Origin: Laguncularia racemosa
Lineage: Eukaryota > Streptophyta > Magnoliopsida > Myrtales > Combretaceae
Length of the DNA stretch: 64,000 nt
Direction of reading: 5' to 3'
Assembly (NCBI GenBank): GCA_037954665.1
Contig: JBBMOL010000018.1
Span: 7,750,001-7,814,000, forward strand
Part shown: piece after piece, positions 49,141 through 61,084 of the stretch
Layout: each line of letters begins with the position of its first letter
How positions within the stretch are numbered: the stretch's first letter is position 1
Position numbers and translations under genes: made by a program
The notes under the pieces: generated by a model
Seen by the model: the letters and a program-made list of their open reading frames with translations, nothing else
The model's database searches: none
What the model was told of the DNA's origin: nothing

Positions 49141-49866
49141 CATACCAAATCATCAAGATGGTTGGCAAAGAAAATCGGAGGGCTGAAAGAGGCTTGTGAG
49201 GCAGGACAAATTGCAGAGTGATGTATGCTATCAAGGAGAGAAGTGCTTAGAGGTGAAGGGAAATTGCTCTCTCTAGTTCTGAGAAGTATTCGGTTTTGAT
49301 CGTGGATTACACCATCAGTACACATAATCTCCGACGTGATACTGCTAACACTGGGAATATCAAAGGTGTGGAGATTGCTAGAATTGTCAATAATCCCTGT
49401 TGAATGGAAATCCGATTCCTCAATCCTCATGAAGTGATTGCTCGGTGGCCTCTAAAGCCAGTGGATCGGAAAAAATGAGATGCCTTTCCGTGTTGCCTTC
49501 CATTAGCACTTGGCTTATGTGCTTAAGAATAGGTTTTGAAGGACTTTTATCATTTGAAAGAGAGGTGACTCCTCCTTCCAAATGAGAGCTTATAGGCACC
49601 GTATTCGATCTCCCTTTTTCACTCTCATTGCTAAAAATGTCAATAAAATTATCACCTGACGCGATGCCTATTGGCGGGAAGAGACGCTCTGGGTTCAAAA
49701 GAGGAGGATATAGGAAATGGTCCCTGGATTCCAGATAATGGGATCCTGATTCTGTGTCATTTGCCCTCATTTTCCAACTGATTTGAATTAGAAAAACCAG
49801 ATGAAGATGACTTACACGCCATTTTCGAGCCCCACAATGCAGTTCTCTAATAAAATTCTGAATCAC
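49141..49866 (-). pseudogene. GRAS copy A, N-terminal piece
   Basis: Minus-strand reading from 49866 gives the N-terminal region missing from copy B: MRANDTESGSHYLESRDHFL, PERLFPPIGIASGDNF, then HLEGGVTSLSNDKSPSKPIL and KHISQVLMEGN, the LISCL N-terminal motif. After SLHED the frame changes and a stretch present in copy B (DALGDKRPLC) is missing. Reading goes on as VSSITSEIMCTDGVIHDQNR to 49141. A likely 5'UTR or exon continues to about 50200. Confidence 0.83.
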
Positions 49867-52560
49867 GTAACTTATAGAGCCACATCTATTACCGTGATGC
49901 CGATTGCATATTCAACATGGTATGATATTTGAGCTCATTCAGCAGAGATCATATAAAGTTGCGTGAACGATGGGTAATATGCAGGCAGTAGATTCTAAAA
50001 ACCAAGGAACTTGGAGGAAAAATGGACCGACGGAGAGCAAACGGTTCCGGTGATGAGTGTATAAGCTAAGTTGGAGGTGAGCAACTAAATCAAGAATACT
50101 TGGAAAATCACCATAGAGTTTAATATCGTGATTCAGGTGATTAGGAAGAGAATGCTAGCAGCGCAGAGCCGGCAAAGATAAAAGATATTGGTATGATGCT
50201 CATGTTTTATCGGATTAATATGGCGGTCCTTTACATTTTAATCGCAGCGGGCATCATGGATATTCTTAGGAAAGAAGTTGTGTAATTACTTGGAACTTAA
50301 GGAACTAGACAAGTCCAAAAGCTAAAGAAGTCACTAAGGAAGCAAGGAATCGTTAGGCCGGTTAAAACGAAAATCCGGCGAGAGAATTCGCATCACATTT
50401 CATTTGCACACTGACAAATAGGGTATCAAATGATAATTGGTACAAAAGAACGTTTTCCGACAACAAGCGTCGCAATGCCCATCTTTGTTACACATGGTGG
50501 AGACCGAATGTAGTGTTTAACAAAGAAAAACCAAAGACTATATATATAGCTAAAGGAATTTAAGATATCCAAATGGAATACATTTTTAGCAAATTAGGAG
50601 CCAATAATCACATATTTTTCATACACAAGGAGATCCTATCTGTATGGAGTATACTATCTTGGTATGCGCGGTGGGAAAAACATATATAGAGAGAGATTTT
50701 AGGAAGAATTGAAAACCTATAGTTTGAGAGTTTAAGAAAGATGTAGATCAAGTGGTTCTATACAACAAAATTTATAAGAAAATGGGGAAAAAAAATTTTA
50801 GTCCTTAACATTATCTATTTTTCTATTTGAGTTTTTATTTTTTATTTTTAAGTTTTCAATGTTTTAAAAATCTTACAAAAATAAGACTTTTATTAAATAC
50901 ATTAAAATTTCTATTTATTTTGAACATGTATTAGTTTTTCATTAGCTTTAAGTTAGTAGGCTAAGATGAGTGGGGTGCACATACATTTTTCCAACCTCTT
51001 TTCTTACTTTTAATTATTATTTTTGCATTTTTATTATATCATATTATTAAACATATTTAATATTATGTAAATAAATATATTAATATCATTATTTAGTCAA
51101 TTTAAGTATTATAAACCAATTTGAAGTTAATATGTATATGAATTGATGAAAAAATTAATAAATTTAAGGAAAATTCTTTTTTTTTTTTTATAATGTTTTG
51201 AAAACTTTAATAACTCAAATATAAGGAAAAAAAGAAGTTGAGGATTCAAATAAAAAAATAAGTCAATGTTGAGTATTAAAAATGTACTTTTCGCTAAGAA
51301 AATATACATAATTGATATAGAGTTTTTGTTTCATCTAGTAGAGAAAGATCGAAAATTAAATATACATGGGCGAAAATGAAATAAAAGCAAATAAAAAGTG
51401 AAGAATGTGCTGGAGAATTCATGCAAATTGAAGAGAGATTGCAACTTATCCTTCTACTAACAACATTAATGACAAAATACAACAGAATAAGCTTGGACAT
51501 CACTTTATCGATGCCTCGATCAAGGCAACCTACATAAACCATAATAATAGATTTTTCTTGTTAGGAGGGAAAAAAATAAAAGAAGAAGAACAAGTAGTAG
51601 GACAGGGTTTGGAAAGAGAGGAAAAAAATGAAGAGACCTCTTTTGATTGGAAAGGGTATAGAGAAAAAAAAAATATTTTAAGTGTGATTGGCACAAACAG
51701 CAAAGGTAAAAGTAGTAAGAAGAAGATAATAAAATTAATTAAATGTCATTCTTTTTGAAAAAAAAAAATTACGGCTCTCTGGAAGTTAATAATAAACTTT
51801 ATAGTCAGTTTTGTAAATTTAAAAATAAAAAATATAAAAGTACTAATCTTTGACTTAAACAATATAGATAACAGATGCCCTCATTTGAACTCGCATCTTA
51901 ACCTTGAAATAGTGGGGATATGTTTTAACATTTGATACTAAAATAAATATTGGCCTTGGGTCCAGATAAAATAAGCCCATGGAAGTGTGCATACAAGTTC
52001 TAAAAGCCACTAATAGAATTGGTTTGGCATTCGACTATCATGACCCCATAATGCATTCGTTATAATGTACAAAGCAGTCCATCTAAGATTGCAACGTTCG
52101 ATGGGGAGATGAAGTCTCACAAAGGAAGTTTCAGGGAGTCCTCGAGAGATGAATGGTTAGAGAGCCATCAATTTCAATAATATGTGCCACGAGTCCAAGA
52201 TTTGAGCTTAGTGTCAACATTCATGGATGCCAAGTCACCATCATCACATGAAACAAAACCAGAGAGAGAGAAGATTAACTATTACTACCTAAATTGATTA
52301 CTGATGTATAACTATTAAAATTTTTACATGTGATGGTTTTTGAGTAAAACATGAATGATAGTATTTTAAGAACTTAATGTATTATTACAAATGATTCTTT
52401 GTTTTTTTTTTTTTTTTCAGTCCCAAGGCTAAAAGAATGTTTCATCCTTAGAAATGGGGACACATGAAAGCGTTGGAAATATCTTAGTTGGTCATGATTC
52501 TATTCCTAATTTTCCTATTTTTAGGGGTAGATGAATCTTTCATGATCTTTAGTAGAGTTT
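49867..52560. other. Spacer between the GRAS-A remnant and the retroelement mosaic
   Basis: 49870-50400 is GC-richer and may be the old leader and promoter of GRAS copy A. 50400-52560 is AT-rich with short random frames (51127-51758). No gene seen. Confidence 0.5.
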
Positions 52561-53760
52561 GTTAAGATACACTTCCTTATTACTCAAGTTTATCTTTTTG
52601 GATTAGCTCGATGTTTTGGATGAATAAAATAAAAAGTTTAGTTCCTTTAATCTCTTATTTTACTTGAGTTCCTTTAAAAATATTTGTTTCCTACTTGCAT
52701 AATTATTTTATGCTTCATACAAGAGATTTCTCTTTAGATTAAAACTAAAGGAGCATCATCATCAAATCTCTGTTCAGTTTTCTATAGACAATAGAATTGC
52801 AATTCTAATCCTAACGCTTTGTTGGCTTCGACTTCTTGACAATGGTATTAGAGCTTGGTAGGCCAGTTGGCTCACTTGTCAATGTTGAAGACATCGAAGG
52901 ATGTTCCAACAATTGTGTGGTCGTTAGAGCTATTAGAGTTGGAGCAAAATTTGATGGCCACCAAAAACTTTGTTCAACTAGCAATTCCTCGCTTTAATGG
53001 TCACTATGATCATTGGAGCTTGTTAATGGGGAACTTCTTAAGGTTCAAGTAGTATTGCCATGTTGTTGAATCTAGGGTAGTAGACCCAATAATAGAAACA
53101 CCAATGTCAATGGCGTAGAGGAGTGAATTGGAAGCATTAAAGCTAAAGGATCTAAAGGCCAAGAATTATCTTTTCCAAGCAATTGATTGAGCGACCCTGG
53201 AGGCAATTCTTTGTAAAGACACCTCTAAGCAGATTTGGACTCTATGAAGAAGAAGTACCAAGGGAACGTGAAGTCAAAGCGTGTGATGCTTTAAAGGCTT
53301 CAAACTGAATTTAAGACTTTATGCATGAAGTCGGTTGAGTCTATTGCAGACTTCTTTGAAAGAAAAATGATGATCGTCAACAAGATGAGGATCCATGGAG
53401 AGAAAATGGAGGACATCACCATCATCGAAAAGATTCTTTAATCCATGACACCAAAATTTAATTTTGTGGTATGTTCTATAGAAGAATTAAAAGATATTAA
53501 TGCACTTTCCATTGATGAGTTGTAGAGCTCGTTGTTGGTTCATTAGCAAAAGATAATCTAGCAAGAGAAGGAGGAACAAGCATTGAAGGTCTTAATAGAA
53601 AAGCAGTTTACACCGAGGGGAGATAGACAAGGAGGCAGAGGTAGAAGTAAAGGAAAAGGAAGCAATGAATGTGGCAACCAACAACACCAATTTCAGCACC
53701 AAGAGAATCGATCTCAAGGGAGAGGTTGACGTGGTCATTTCTCAACAACACATTAACTAA
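52560..53760 (+). pseudogene. Copia gag fragment with primer-binding site
   Basis: TGGTATTAGAGCTTGG at 52843-52858 is a tRNA-Met-type primer-binding site; the sequence just before it, ending CTTGACA, is probably LTR (about 52560-52840). Gag follows: LAIPRFNGHYDHWSLLMGNF, LKLKDLKAKNYLFQAID, then after stops MRIHGEKMEDITIIEKIL and IEELKDINALSIDEL, and a Gly/Arg-rich stretch (about 53620-53730). Stops occur at several Gln and Trp positions. At about 53765 the sequence changes abruptly to gypsy integrase, so the rest of this copia is missing or displaced. Confidence 0.8.
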
Positions 53761-53764
53761 AGCG

Positions 53765-55148
53765 TAAGGGGTTTTTGTTTAAGAAAGACAAGCTTTGCGT
53801 TCCTAAATGTCCTTTGTGGGAGTTGCTTGTTAAAGAAACACATGGGGGTGGACTAATGGGACACTTTGGTATATAGAAAACTTTGGACATTTTGCATGAG
53901 CATTTTTATTGGCTTAGGATGAAACATGATGTGCAAGCTGTGTGTGAAAAATGCATTGTGTGTAAACAAGCTAAATCTAAAGTAATGCCAGATGGAGAAT
54001 ACATCCCATTACCCGAGCCTCATCAGCCTCAAACTGACATTTCTATGGACTTGGTTTTAGGTTTGCTACGATCTAGAAATGGCAAGGATAGCATATTTGT
54101 TGTTGTTAATAGGTTTAGCAAAATGGCTTACTTTATTGCTTGTTCTAAAACTAATAATGCAACACATATTGCTGATTTAATCTTTAAAGAAATTGTGCAT
54201 TTGCATGGCCTGCCAAGATCCATAGTAAGTGATATGGATGTTAAGTTTATTAGCCATTTCTGGCACACTTTGTAGAACCGATTGGGAACTAAACTGTTAT
54301 TTTCTACTGTTGCACATCCTTAAACAGATGGTCAAATGGAAGTAGTTGACAGGACTCTTTCACAATTGTTGCATGCTATTTTGAAATAGAACTTAAAACA
54401 ATGGGAAAATTGTTTGCCTTATGTTGAATTTGCGTACAATAGAGCTGTGCATTCTACTACATTATACTCACCATTTGAAATTGTATATGGATTTAATCCT
54501 TTGGCTCCCTTGGATATTTTACCCTTGCCTCCTAACGAATTTGTTGATGTTGATAGAAAGAGAAAAGCAGAGTTAGTCAGGGAATTGCATACCAAGGCTC
54601 GAGCTAGCATTGAAAAGAAGAATGGGCACTATGCTCGACAAGTAATCAAGGGTTGTGTCAAGCTTACCTTTCAACCTGGAGACTGGGTCTGGTTACATTT
54701 AAGAAAAGAAAGGTTTGCTACACAGCGGAAGTCCAAATTACATCCTCAGGGAGATGGTCCTTTTCAAATGCTGGAGCGCATCAACGACAATGCTTACAAA
54801 CTCGATTTACCAAGTCAATACGGTAATGTAAGCGCTATTTTTAATGTTTCTGATCTTTCGTTATATGATGTAGGTGATTTGAGGATGAATCCTTTCGAGG
54901 AAGGGGGGAATGATAGAAATCAGGACGCATCCAACATTCGGGAGTTAGTCAAAGCCAATGATCCTTTACAAGGTATCGAGGGTCTTATGACACGATCATG
55001 GACCAAGCGAATGAAGGAGGCATTGCAAGGATTGATTATGGAACTTCAGGAGCAAGAGGTGATTCAACACAACTCTAACACAAGTCCTAAGCTCATGAAT
55101 ATCATATATCAAAGTGGGGACGAAGTAGAGGACATCAGCAATGGATAG
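53765..55148 (+). pseudogene. Gypsy integrase fragment (5'-truncated element)
   Basis: Begins inside the end of pol (GFLFKKDKLCVPK), with no gag, protease or RT. Zinc part: HGGGLMGHFG, then CEKCIVCKQAK. Core: DISMDLVLGLLRSRNGKDSI, VVVNRFSKMAYFIAC, IVSDMDVKFISHFWHTL (first Asp and second Asp seen) and, after two stops at Trp/Gln-type positions, PYVEFAYNRAVHSTT, SPFEIVYGFNPL. The C-terminal part (PGDWVWLHLRKERF, GDGPFQMLERINDNAYKLDL) is open to 55148. It looks younger than the surrounding copia gag. Confidence 0.87.
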
Positions 55149-55631
55149 ATGACCTTCAACAAAGGAAAGGCCGCCAACCTAGAATTGGCCTACCTTTAAA
55201 AAAAAAAAAAGTACGCCGGCAATAAAGGCCGTGGCCTTAACATTTACACCGCTGGCCTACTGGCCGACCTTTTCCCATCCGTAGAACGTTGTTTTTGTCT
55301 TTTCATTTCAAAGAAGGCCCTGGATGTATTTAAGCCACCAGCTTATAATTTATGACCATTATAAACTCCTTGGGAGGACATTTGAAAGGTCATTATCAGA
55401 TGGTGAATAAAAATCATTGAGAGAATTCTCTCTTCCTTTAGTTCTTGCAATAGAACTACCTTAGGTTTCTTTATTTTAAATGCTTGGAGAAATCGATCTT
55501 GATAGCTTAGGTTCTAATCGGTAGGTTCGATTGGAGTCGGGTTATGCACAATACTTGATTCAATTTCAATTCTTGGGTTTGAATTCTCTATTGATCATTG
55601 GGTCTTAGATCAATATCTAAGGTTCGCGTTA
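55149..55631 (+). other. Probable 3' LTR of the gypsy fragment
   Basis: Follows the integrase tail. AAAGGAAAGGCCGCC (about 55158) could be the polypurine tract. The stretch holds promoter-like and T-rich sequence and no frame, and ends where copia integrase coding begins. No second copy is present in the window, so LTR status is inferred. Confidence 0.45.
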
Positions 55632-56640
55632 AGCTGGTACATTTAGATTTGATGGGGCCAACAAGAACACCCAGTTTCTATGGTTTTCGTTATGTAATGA
55701 TTCTTGTGGATGATTTCTCTCGCTACACTTAGGTGTTTTTCTTGGAACACAAAAGTGAGACTCTCTCCAAATTTATTCAGTTCAAGAAGCAAGTGGAGAA
55801 AGAATTTTGGCTATCGATAAAGTGTCTATGCACCAACAATGGAGGAGAATACATGTCTGAGCAATTCCAAAATTATTGCAGAGAACATGGCATTAGGTGT
55901 CAAATGACTTGTCCAGAAACTCCACAACAAAATGGAGTTGCTGAGTGTAAGTTGGCACATCTCACATCCATGTGTCTTTCATGGTTGCATGCAAAGAAGC
56001 TTTCGAGAGAGCTATGGGTAGCAGCTATTCAATCAACTTGTCATGTCATAAATCATCTACCTCCATGGCCAAGGACAAAATCATCTCCTTTTGAAGCACT
56101 ATGCCATCAAAAACCCAATGTGAGTTATTTTCGAGTCTTTGGCTCAGTGTGTTATGTTCATGTCTCAAAAACTAATCGGACTAAACTTGACCTAAGAGCA
56201 AGGCGCTGTGTTTTCGTTAGTTATGACACTTACAGGAAATGATGGAGGTGTATGGATCCAAAAACAAAGAAAGTTGTTGTTTCTCGTGACGTGGTGTTTG
56301 ATGAATTTTCACCTCATCAAATTGATGCAAATATGAACAGAGACACGATTGATCTTTCACCCTTCTTTAGTGATGATGGATCCAACAAAAAGGGAAACAT
56401 TACTACTCCTTTTAAAGGAAATATTCAACAAGAGGAGATTATAGGGACTGCTATTCGAAGGTCTTCTAGACAAAGAAAGCAACCCGACTATTTAACTGAT
56501 TATGAGGTTAAGTTAAATCATTGTTCTATGGTGTTTTGTTTTCTGATAAGTGATTATGAGAATGAACCACGGTCTTACAATGAAGCTAAAGGGATTTCTA
56601 AATGGGAAGAAGCAATGTAGGAAGAAATATCAGCTTTAAA
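55632..56640 (+). pseudogene. Copia integrase, broken
   Basis: ILVDDFSRYT is followed by a TAG where Trp is usual, then VFFLEHKSE. The core shows TNNGGEYMSEQF, CPETPQQNGVAECKLAH, in which the usual Arg after Glu is Cys, FRVFGSVCYVHV and LDLRARRCVFVSYD. The C-terminal linker follows (VVVSRDVVFDEFS, RRSSRQRKQPDYLTDYEV), with a stop at a Gln position after WEEAM. Confidence 0.85.
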
Positions 56641-58100
56641 CCAAAATTGCACATGGGAGCTTGTTCGAAGCTACAAAATGTTGAATTAGTTACTTGAAAA
56701 TGGGTTTACAAGTTGAAGAAAAGGGCTGATGGTACTATTGACAAGTATAAAGCTCGTTCGGTTGCTCGTGGCTTCTGTCAGCAATATAGTCTAGATTACG
56801 AGGAGACCTTCAACCCTGTTGCTAAAATGGTGACAATTAGAACAATTATTTCATTAGCTGCTTACAAAGGTTGGAAATTATGGCAATTAGATGTGAAGAA
56901 TGCATTCCTTTATGGGGAGTTGGATCAAGAGATCTTCATGGAGCAACCACATGGATTTATTTCTAAGGAGTTTCTAGATTATGTGTGCCGACTCAAGAAG
57001 GCTTTGTACGACCTCAAGCAAGCTCTACGTGCTTGGTATGGTAAAATTGCTCAATATCTTGATTTCTGAGGTTTCAAGTTTTCAAATGCAGATTCAAGTT
57101 TATTCATTAAGAAAAAAACTTCAGCATGCACAATGCTCCTTCTCTACGTGGATGACATGATCATTACAGGTAATGACAATGCTGAAATAACTCATCTTCA
57201 AGATGCTTTATCTCTTCGTTTTGAAATGAAGAGTTTGGGAGAAGTTAGTTGTTTTCTTGGCTTAGAGGTTAAATGGTCAGATGGATATTTTGTCTCTTAA
57301 AAGAAATATGTAGAAAACTTGTTGAACCATTTTCATATGAGGGAGTCAAAAGCAATGACTACTCCTATGGAACCTTACTCAAAGTTAACTAAAGATGGAG
57401 GAAAACTACTGGAAGATGCAACACTATTTCGACAGCTTGTTAGTAGCCTATTCTATTTAACTATCACAAGGCCTGACATTTCATATTTTGTAGGAGTTAT
57501 TTCTCAGTTTATGGACAAACCATGTGAGAGTCACTTAATTGCAGCAAAGAGGATTCTTGCTATGTAAAAGGCACTCTGAATTTTGGGTTACTATATAAGC
57601 AACATACATCATTTCTTTTGACTGGTTTTGTAGATGCAAATTGGGCTAGTGATGTAAATGATAGACGCTCCACAACAGGGTATTGTTTTAATACAGGTTC
57701 AACAGCTATCTCATGGTGCAGTAAAAAGCAAACCACGGTTGCTCTTTCAAGTTGTGAAGCTAAATATGTAGTAGCTATTATGGCTACTCAAGAATGTATA
57801 TGGCTTAAGAGGCTCATTCAAGACATGTTTTCTATCTTGGACTATATAGTCCCCATTCATTGTGACAATGAAAGTGTAATTAAGCTTGCTGGAAATCCAG
57901 TTTTTCATGCCCCCACAAAACACATCGAAACACACTACCATTTCGTTCAAGAAAAGGTTTTGACTCAGGACATTCAGTTGTAGAAAATACGAACATAAGA
58001 TCAAGTTGCTGATATATTTACTAAAGCACTTAGCAAAGCAAAGTTTGAAGTATTTAGAAGTGCTCTAGGTGTCATTGATAGTAAGCTTGCACTAAGAGGA
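56640..58100 (+). pseudogene. Copia reverse transcriptase and RNase H, broken
   Basis: RT: KKRADGTIDKYKARSVARGF, WQLDVKNAFLYGELD with the catalytic Asp, VCRLKKALYDLKQALRAWYG, then after a stop LLYVDDMIITGND with intact YVDD. After a stop at Gln (YFVS*KKY) the connection region 57319-57567 continues with TRPDISYFVGVISQFM. RNase H 57618-57983: FVDANWASDVNDRRSTTGYC, SSCEAKY, CDNESVIKLAGN, HIETHYHFV. Among the better preserved pol genes of the window. Confidence 0.86.
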
Positions 58101-58101
58101 A

Positions 58102-58357
58102 TGTTGCAAATTAGTGCAACTTACTATCATATTCTAGAATTTAGTTTTTACTGAATAAGTCAAGTTAGTTTTGAGTCTTCGACTTATTTAGGAAGTTAAT
58201 CTTATCTTGTTTCTATCTAGGGGATAATGCTTTTATTTAGTCAAATAAATTCAGAAGATGTGTTAGTATTGATTGAGATATTTTAAGATTGTTTCTAGTA
58301 TTTATAAGATTATAATTATCATTCAGTAATAAAACAGAAGTTCCTTTTTCTGTTACA
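58102..58357 (+). repeat. 3' LTR of the 55.6-58.4 kb copia
   Basis: Starts TGTTGCAAATTAG and ends CTGTTACA, after a purine tract. Single copy in the window. Confidence 0.6.
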
Positions 58358-58374
58358 TTTCCTTAAAAAATCTC

Positions 58375-60560
58375 AACATTGCTTGGTGAGTAATGGTTAT
58401 TCCATCAAAGAAATATGAAAAGCAATTATTGCATTAGCATGACTAAGACATCCTAACATTGCAAATCACTAAGGCTTAGGGATCCAACAAGACGAAGCAG
58501 AGAGTATTCGACCCTTCCATCCTTGCAACAACCAATGACCGTCCTGATCCATCACAAAATCCTTGAGGCCATGCCTCTTTATAGATTCCTTGTATATTTT
58601 CATCAACTTATAATCCAAGGGAAGCTGCACAAACCCAGCCTGCATAATCCTCACGTACCACTGCTTTAAGTCTCAGGCCTCTCAATTCTATCTGAGCCTT
58701 CACAGGATATGACATTCATGGCCTTTCTTCCATAGAGCTCTCTCTCAAAGACTAACCGCTCTTTGTTGTTACGCAGCATATTGGAGTCAATCATATCATA
58801 TATGGCTGAGAAGTGAAACAAAGCTTCTTTGAATCGCGTGATAAAGAAGGGGGAGTTATAAGATCCATTCGCAACAGATATAACAAATATGTCCGGTCTC
58901 ACTGCCCTGACCATATTCAAAATAGCATTCCTAGGATTGTTCTCAACAACAGTTTCATCAAGTAAGTTCTCGAGCCGGTAAAGACAGTTTACGGCTAGCA
59001 CTTCATTTTGTGTAATCTTGAATTCTTCCATTTTGATAGTTTCCCAATTCGCTGAAGCTATGGCATGAAACGTAAAAGGAACACCATAATTCTTACAGTA
59101 TCTTGCCAAGTTATGACCTGCTTCCTCAATCATTTCTACAGGCCTGAAACCTTGTTGAGGAATCTCTATACCTGTGATGCGAAGGTTAGGAGGCCCCCGT
59201 GGTCTTTTGGCAAGAAGCTGAATGAGAGGTGACCAACGGAAACCATAATTTATCCCAAATTCTATGATATGTAATGCATTTGCAGGCTCAGAAACCTTCA
59301 CAATCATATTATTTGCAAAGGAAATTGCGACCATGTGGAAAGGGCAAGCATTAACATATGTAAGATACTGTTTCATCTTATCAACCGCGGATGACTTCTC
59401 CGCTATTAACCACCCCAAAGGATTTTGATCCCTAGTGCCAGCCAACCTCTCCCCAAGACCATTAGCAAAGTGATGGGTTAATCTTTGTGTGGCATCACCA
59501 TCGGGAGAAGAGTGGCGTCTGATATGTTCTAGCAGTTCACTAGATGCTTTCACGTCATTGACAGAGACTGCCTGTGCACAAAGGAGGAGAAGATTCCTTA
59601 AATCCACCATCTTTGTGTTGTCCCGTTTCTTAGCACGTAACCTAGCATTAGAACCCTGAAATTTCCTTGTCAACAGGAAGTCTCCAGTCCATAATTTGTC
59701 GTCATTGATAGAGGGAAGATCATCATTTTCTAGTGTACAACGAAACAGTTTATCAAACAAATCTGAGAGTTCCTCCTGTTCCACAAGTATAGCAGAAACC
59801 TTGCTTATTCTCCCTTCTTCCATCCATATGCCATCTTCTCGCTCGTGATTCTTCCTTCCCTTTGAACCACTGACACCTGTCTTTGCTTTTGCAGATTCTT
59901 TTTGCATCTTGAGAAGGTTCCTCTTGTTTTCAACTTCATCTATGGGCTTAATACTGTCAGAAAGAAGCTTACTGGCTTCCTCCTGTTCCCTTTGAAATTG
60001 AAATGCGGATTCATTACCGTAAGGGATATATGGGACCTGAATTCCGCTAGTTGAAGGGCATAGCAAATCATCAAGACGGTTGGTGAAGCAAATTGGAGGG
60101 CTGAAAGACGTTTGTGATCTAGGATAAACTGCATACTGGTTTATGCAATCACGAAAAGAAGTGCTTAGAGGTGAAGGGACATTACTCTTACTGGTTCTAA
60201 GAAGAGCTCGGTTTTGATCATGGATTACGCCATCAGTACTCATAATCTCTGATGTGATACTGCTAACACTGAGAAAGCCAAGGGTGTGGAAATTACCAGA
60301 ATTGTTAATAGCCCCTGATGAATGGGAATCCGATCCCTCATTCCTTAGGTCAACACAAAGAGGACGTTTGTCACCAAGAGCATCATGAAGTGATTTCCCG
60401 GTGGCCTCTAAAGCCAACGGATCAGGAAGCATGTAATGCCTATCTGTGTTCTCTCCCATAAGCACTTGGCTTATGTACTTAAGAATAGGTTTTGAAAGAT
60501 CCTTATCAGTTGAAAGAGAGGCAACTCCTCCTTCCAAATGAGAGCTTATAGGTGTTGTGA
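58375..60560 (-). pseudogene. GRAS copy B (LISCL, SCL9/14/33-like), truncated and frameshifted
   Basis: GRAS proteins of this group are nuclear transcription regulators, some acting in stress and detoxification. A 623-codon frame (60537-58666) holds the LISCL motif KPILKYISQVLMGEN (17-30), an acidic/Ser-rich N-terminal region, a basic stretch (about 295-310), then the GRAS domain from about 311: LRNLLLLCAQAVSVNDVKAS, the VHIID-type motif as LHIIEFGINYGFRW (422-435), NLRITGIEIPQQGFRP, and FKEALFHFSAIYDMIDSN. After IERPET a one-base loss makes TAA; the SAW end (MQAGFVQLPLDY; DGHWLLQGWKGRI) lies in the next frame at 58654-58469. The N-terminus seen in copy A is cut off by a gypsy LTR at 60563. 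The 3' flank (58375-58468) matches copy A. Loss looks recent. Confidence 0.88.
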
Positions 60561-60562
60561 AC

Positions 60563-61029
60563 TGTTGGGTTGTTGTTACTCTCCAAGCTCAGCCCACTAC
60601 TCGGCCCTTTTGCGTTTTAAACATGTACTACTTCACCCGGTGAATGTTTTATTCCAGAAGTTTCACTCACTCTCCGTATCGTCCTTTCTTCTTCGCTCTT
60701 AGGGTTACAGATACTCTCTCTCAACTCTCCTCTTTACTTTGTTCCTTCTGTAATTTGTTAAGGTAATCTTTACTAGTATTTGTGTATGTGTTATGTTTGC
60801 AGGTGGGACTTTTGAGCAGCCTTAAGCTCCACAGATTGAAAACTGATTTCCGAAAGGGGGGTTAAAAACCCTTTTCCCTTTTGTGCCGTTTATTTATATG
60901 CTCCTTTGTTTGTTACATTTCTGTCTTATTATGTAAACTGATTTCTAGTTATACAGTTACATGATGTAATCTTGAAATCTAGTTGGCACTTTGTGACTCT
61001 TTCTAGTGTTCCTAGCATGAGCTGTAACA
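60563..61029 (-). repeat. 3' LTR of the gypsy chromovirus, with polypurine tract
   Basis: Plus strand starts TGTTGGGTTGTTG and ends GCTGTAACA, about 467 bp. Read on the minus strand, GGGAGCAAAA stands directly before it (61030-61039) as the polypurine tract. The other LTR is outside the window. Confidence 0.75.
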
Positions 61030-61084
61030 TTTTGCTCCCGTTCTGGAAAAACAACCTTGTCTTCAAGGTTGTAATCCGAATAGG

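Larger units (their letters stand above)
55632..58357 (+). mobile_element. Ty1/copia element, 5'-truncated, with 3' LTR
   Basis: Starts inside integrase (LVHLDLMGPTRTPS) directly after the gypsy tail, goes through RT and RNase H, a polypurine tract (AAGAGGAA at about 58094-58101) and a 3' LTR (58102-58357, TGTTGC...GTTACA). The LTR does not resemble the LTR-like sequence before the gag at 52843, so gag and pol may come from different elements. The right end abuts the 3' flank of GRAS copy B. Confidence 0.8.

Noticed and set aside
52560..58357. A single copia element with matching LTRs interrupted by a gypsy
   Set aside because: The LTR-like sequence before the gag and the 3' LTR at 58102 show no similarity by eye.
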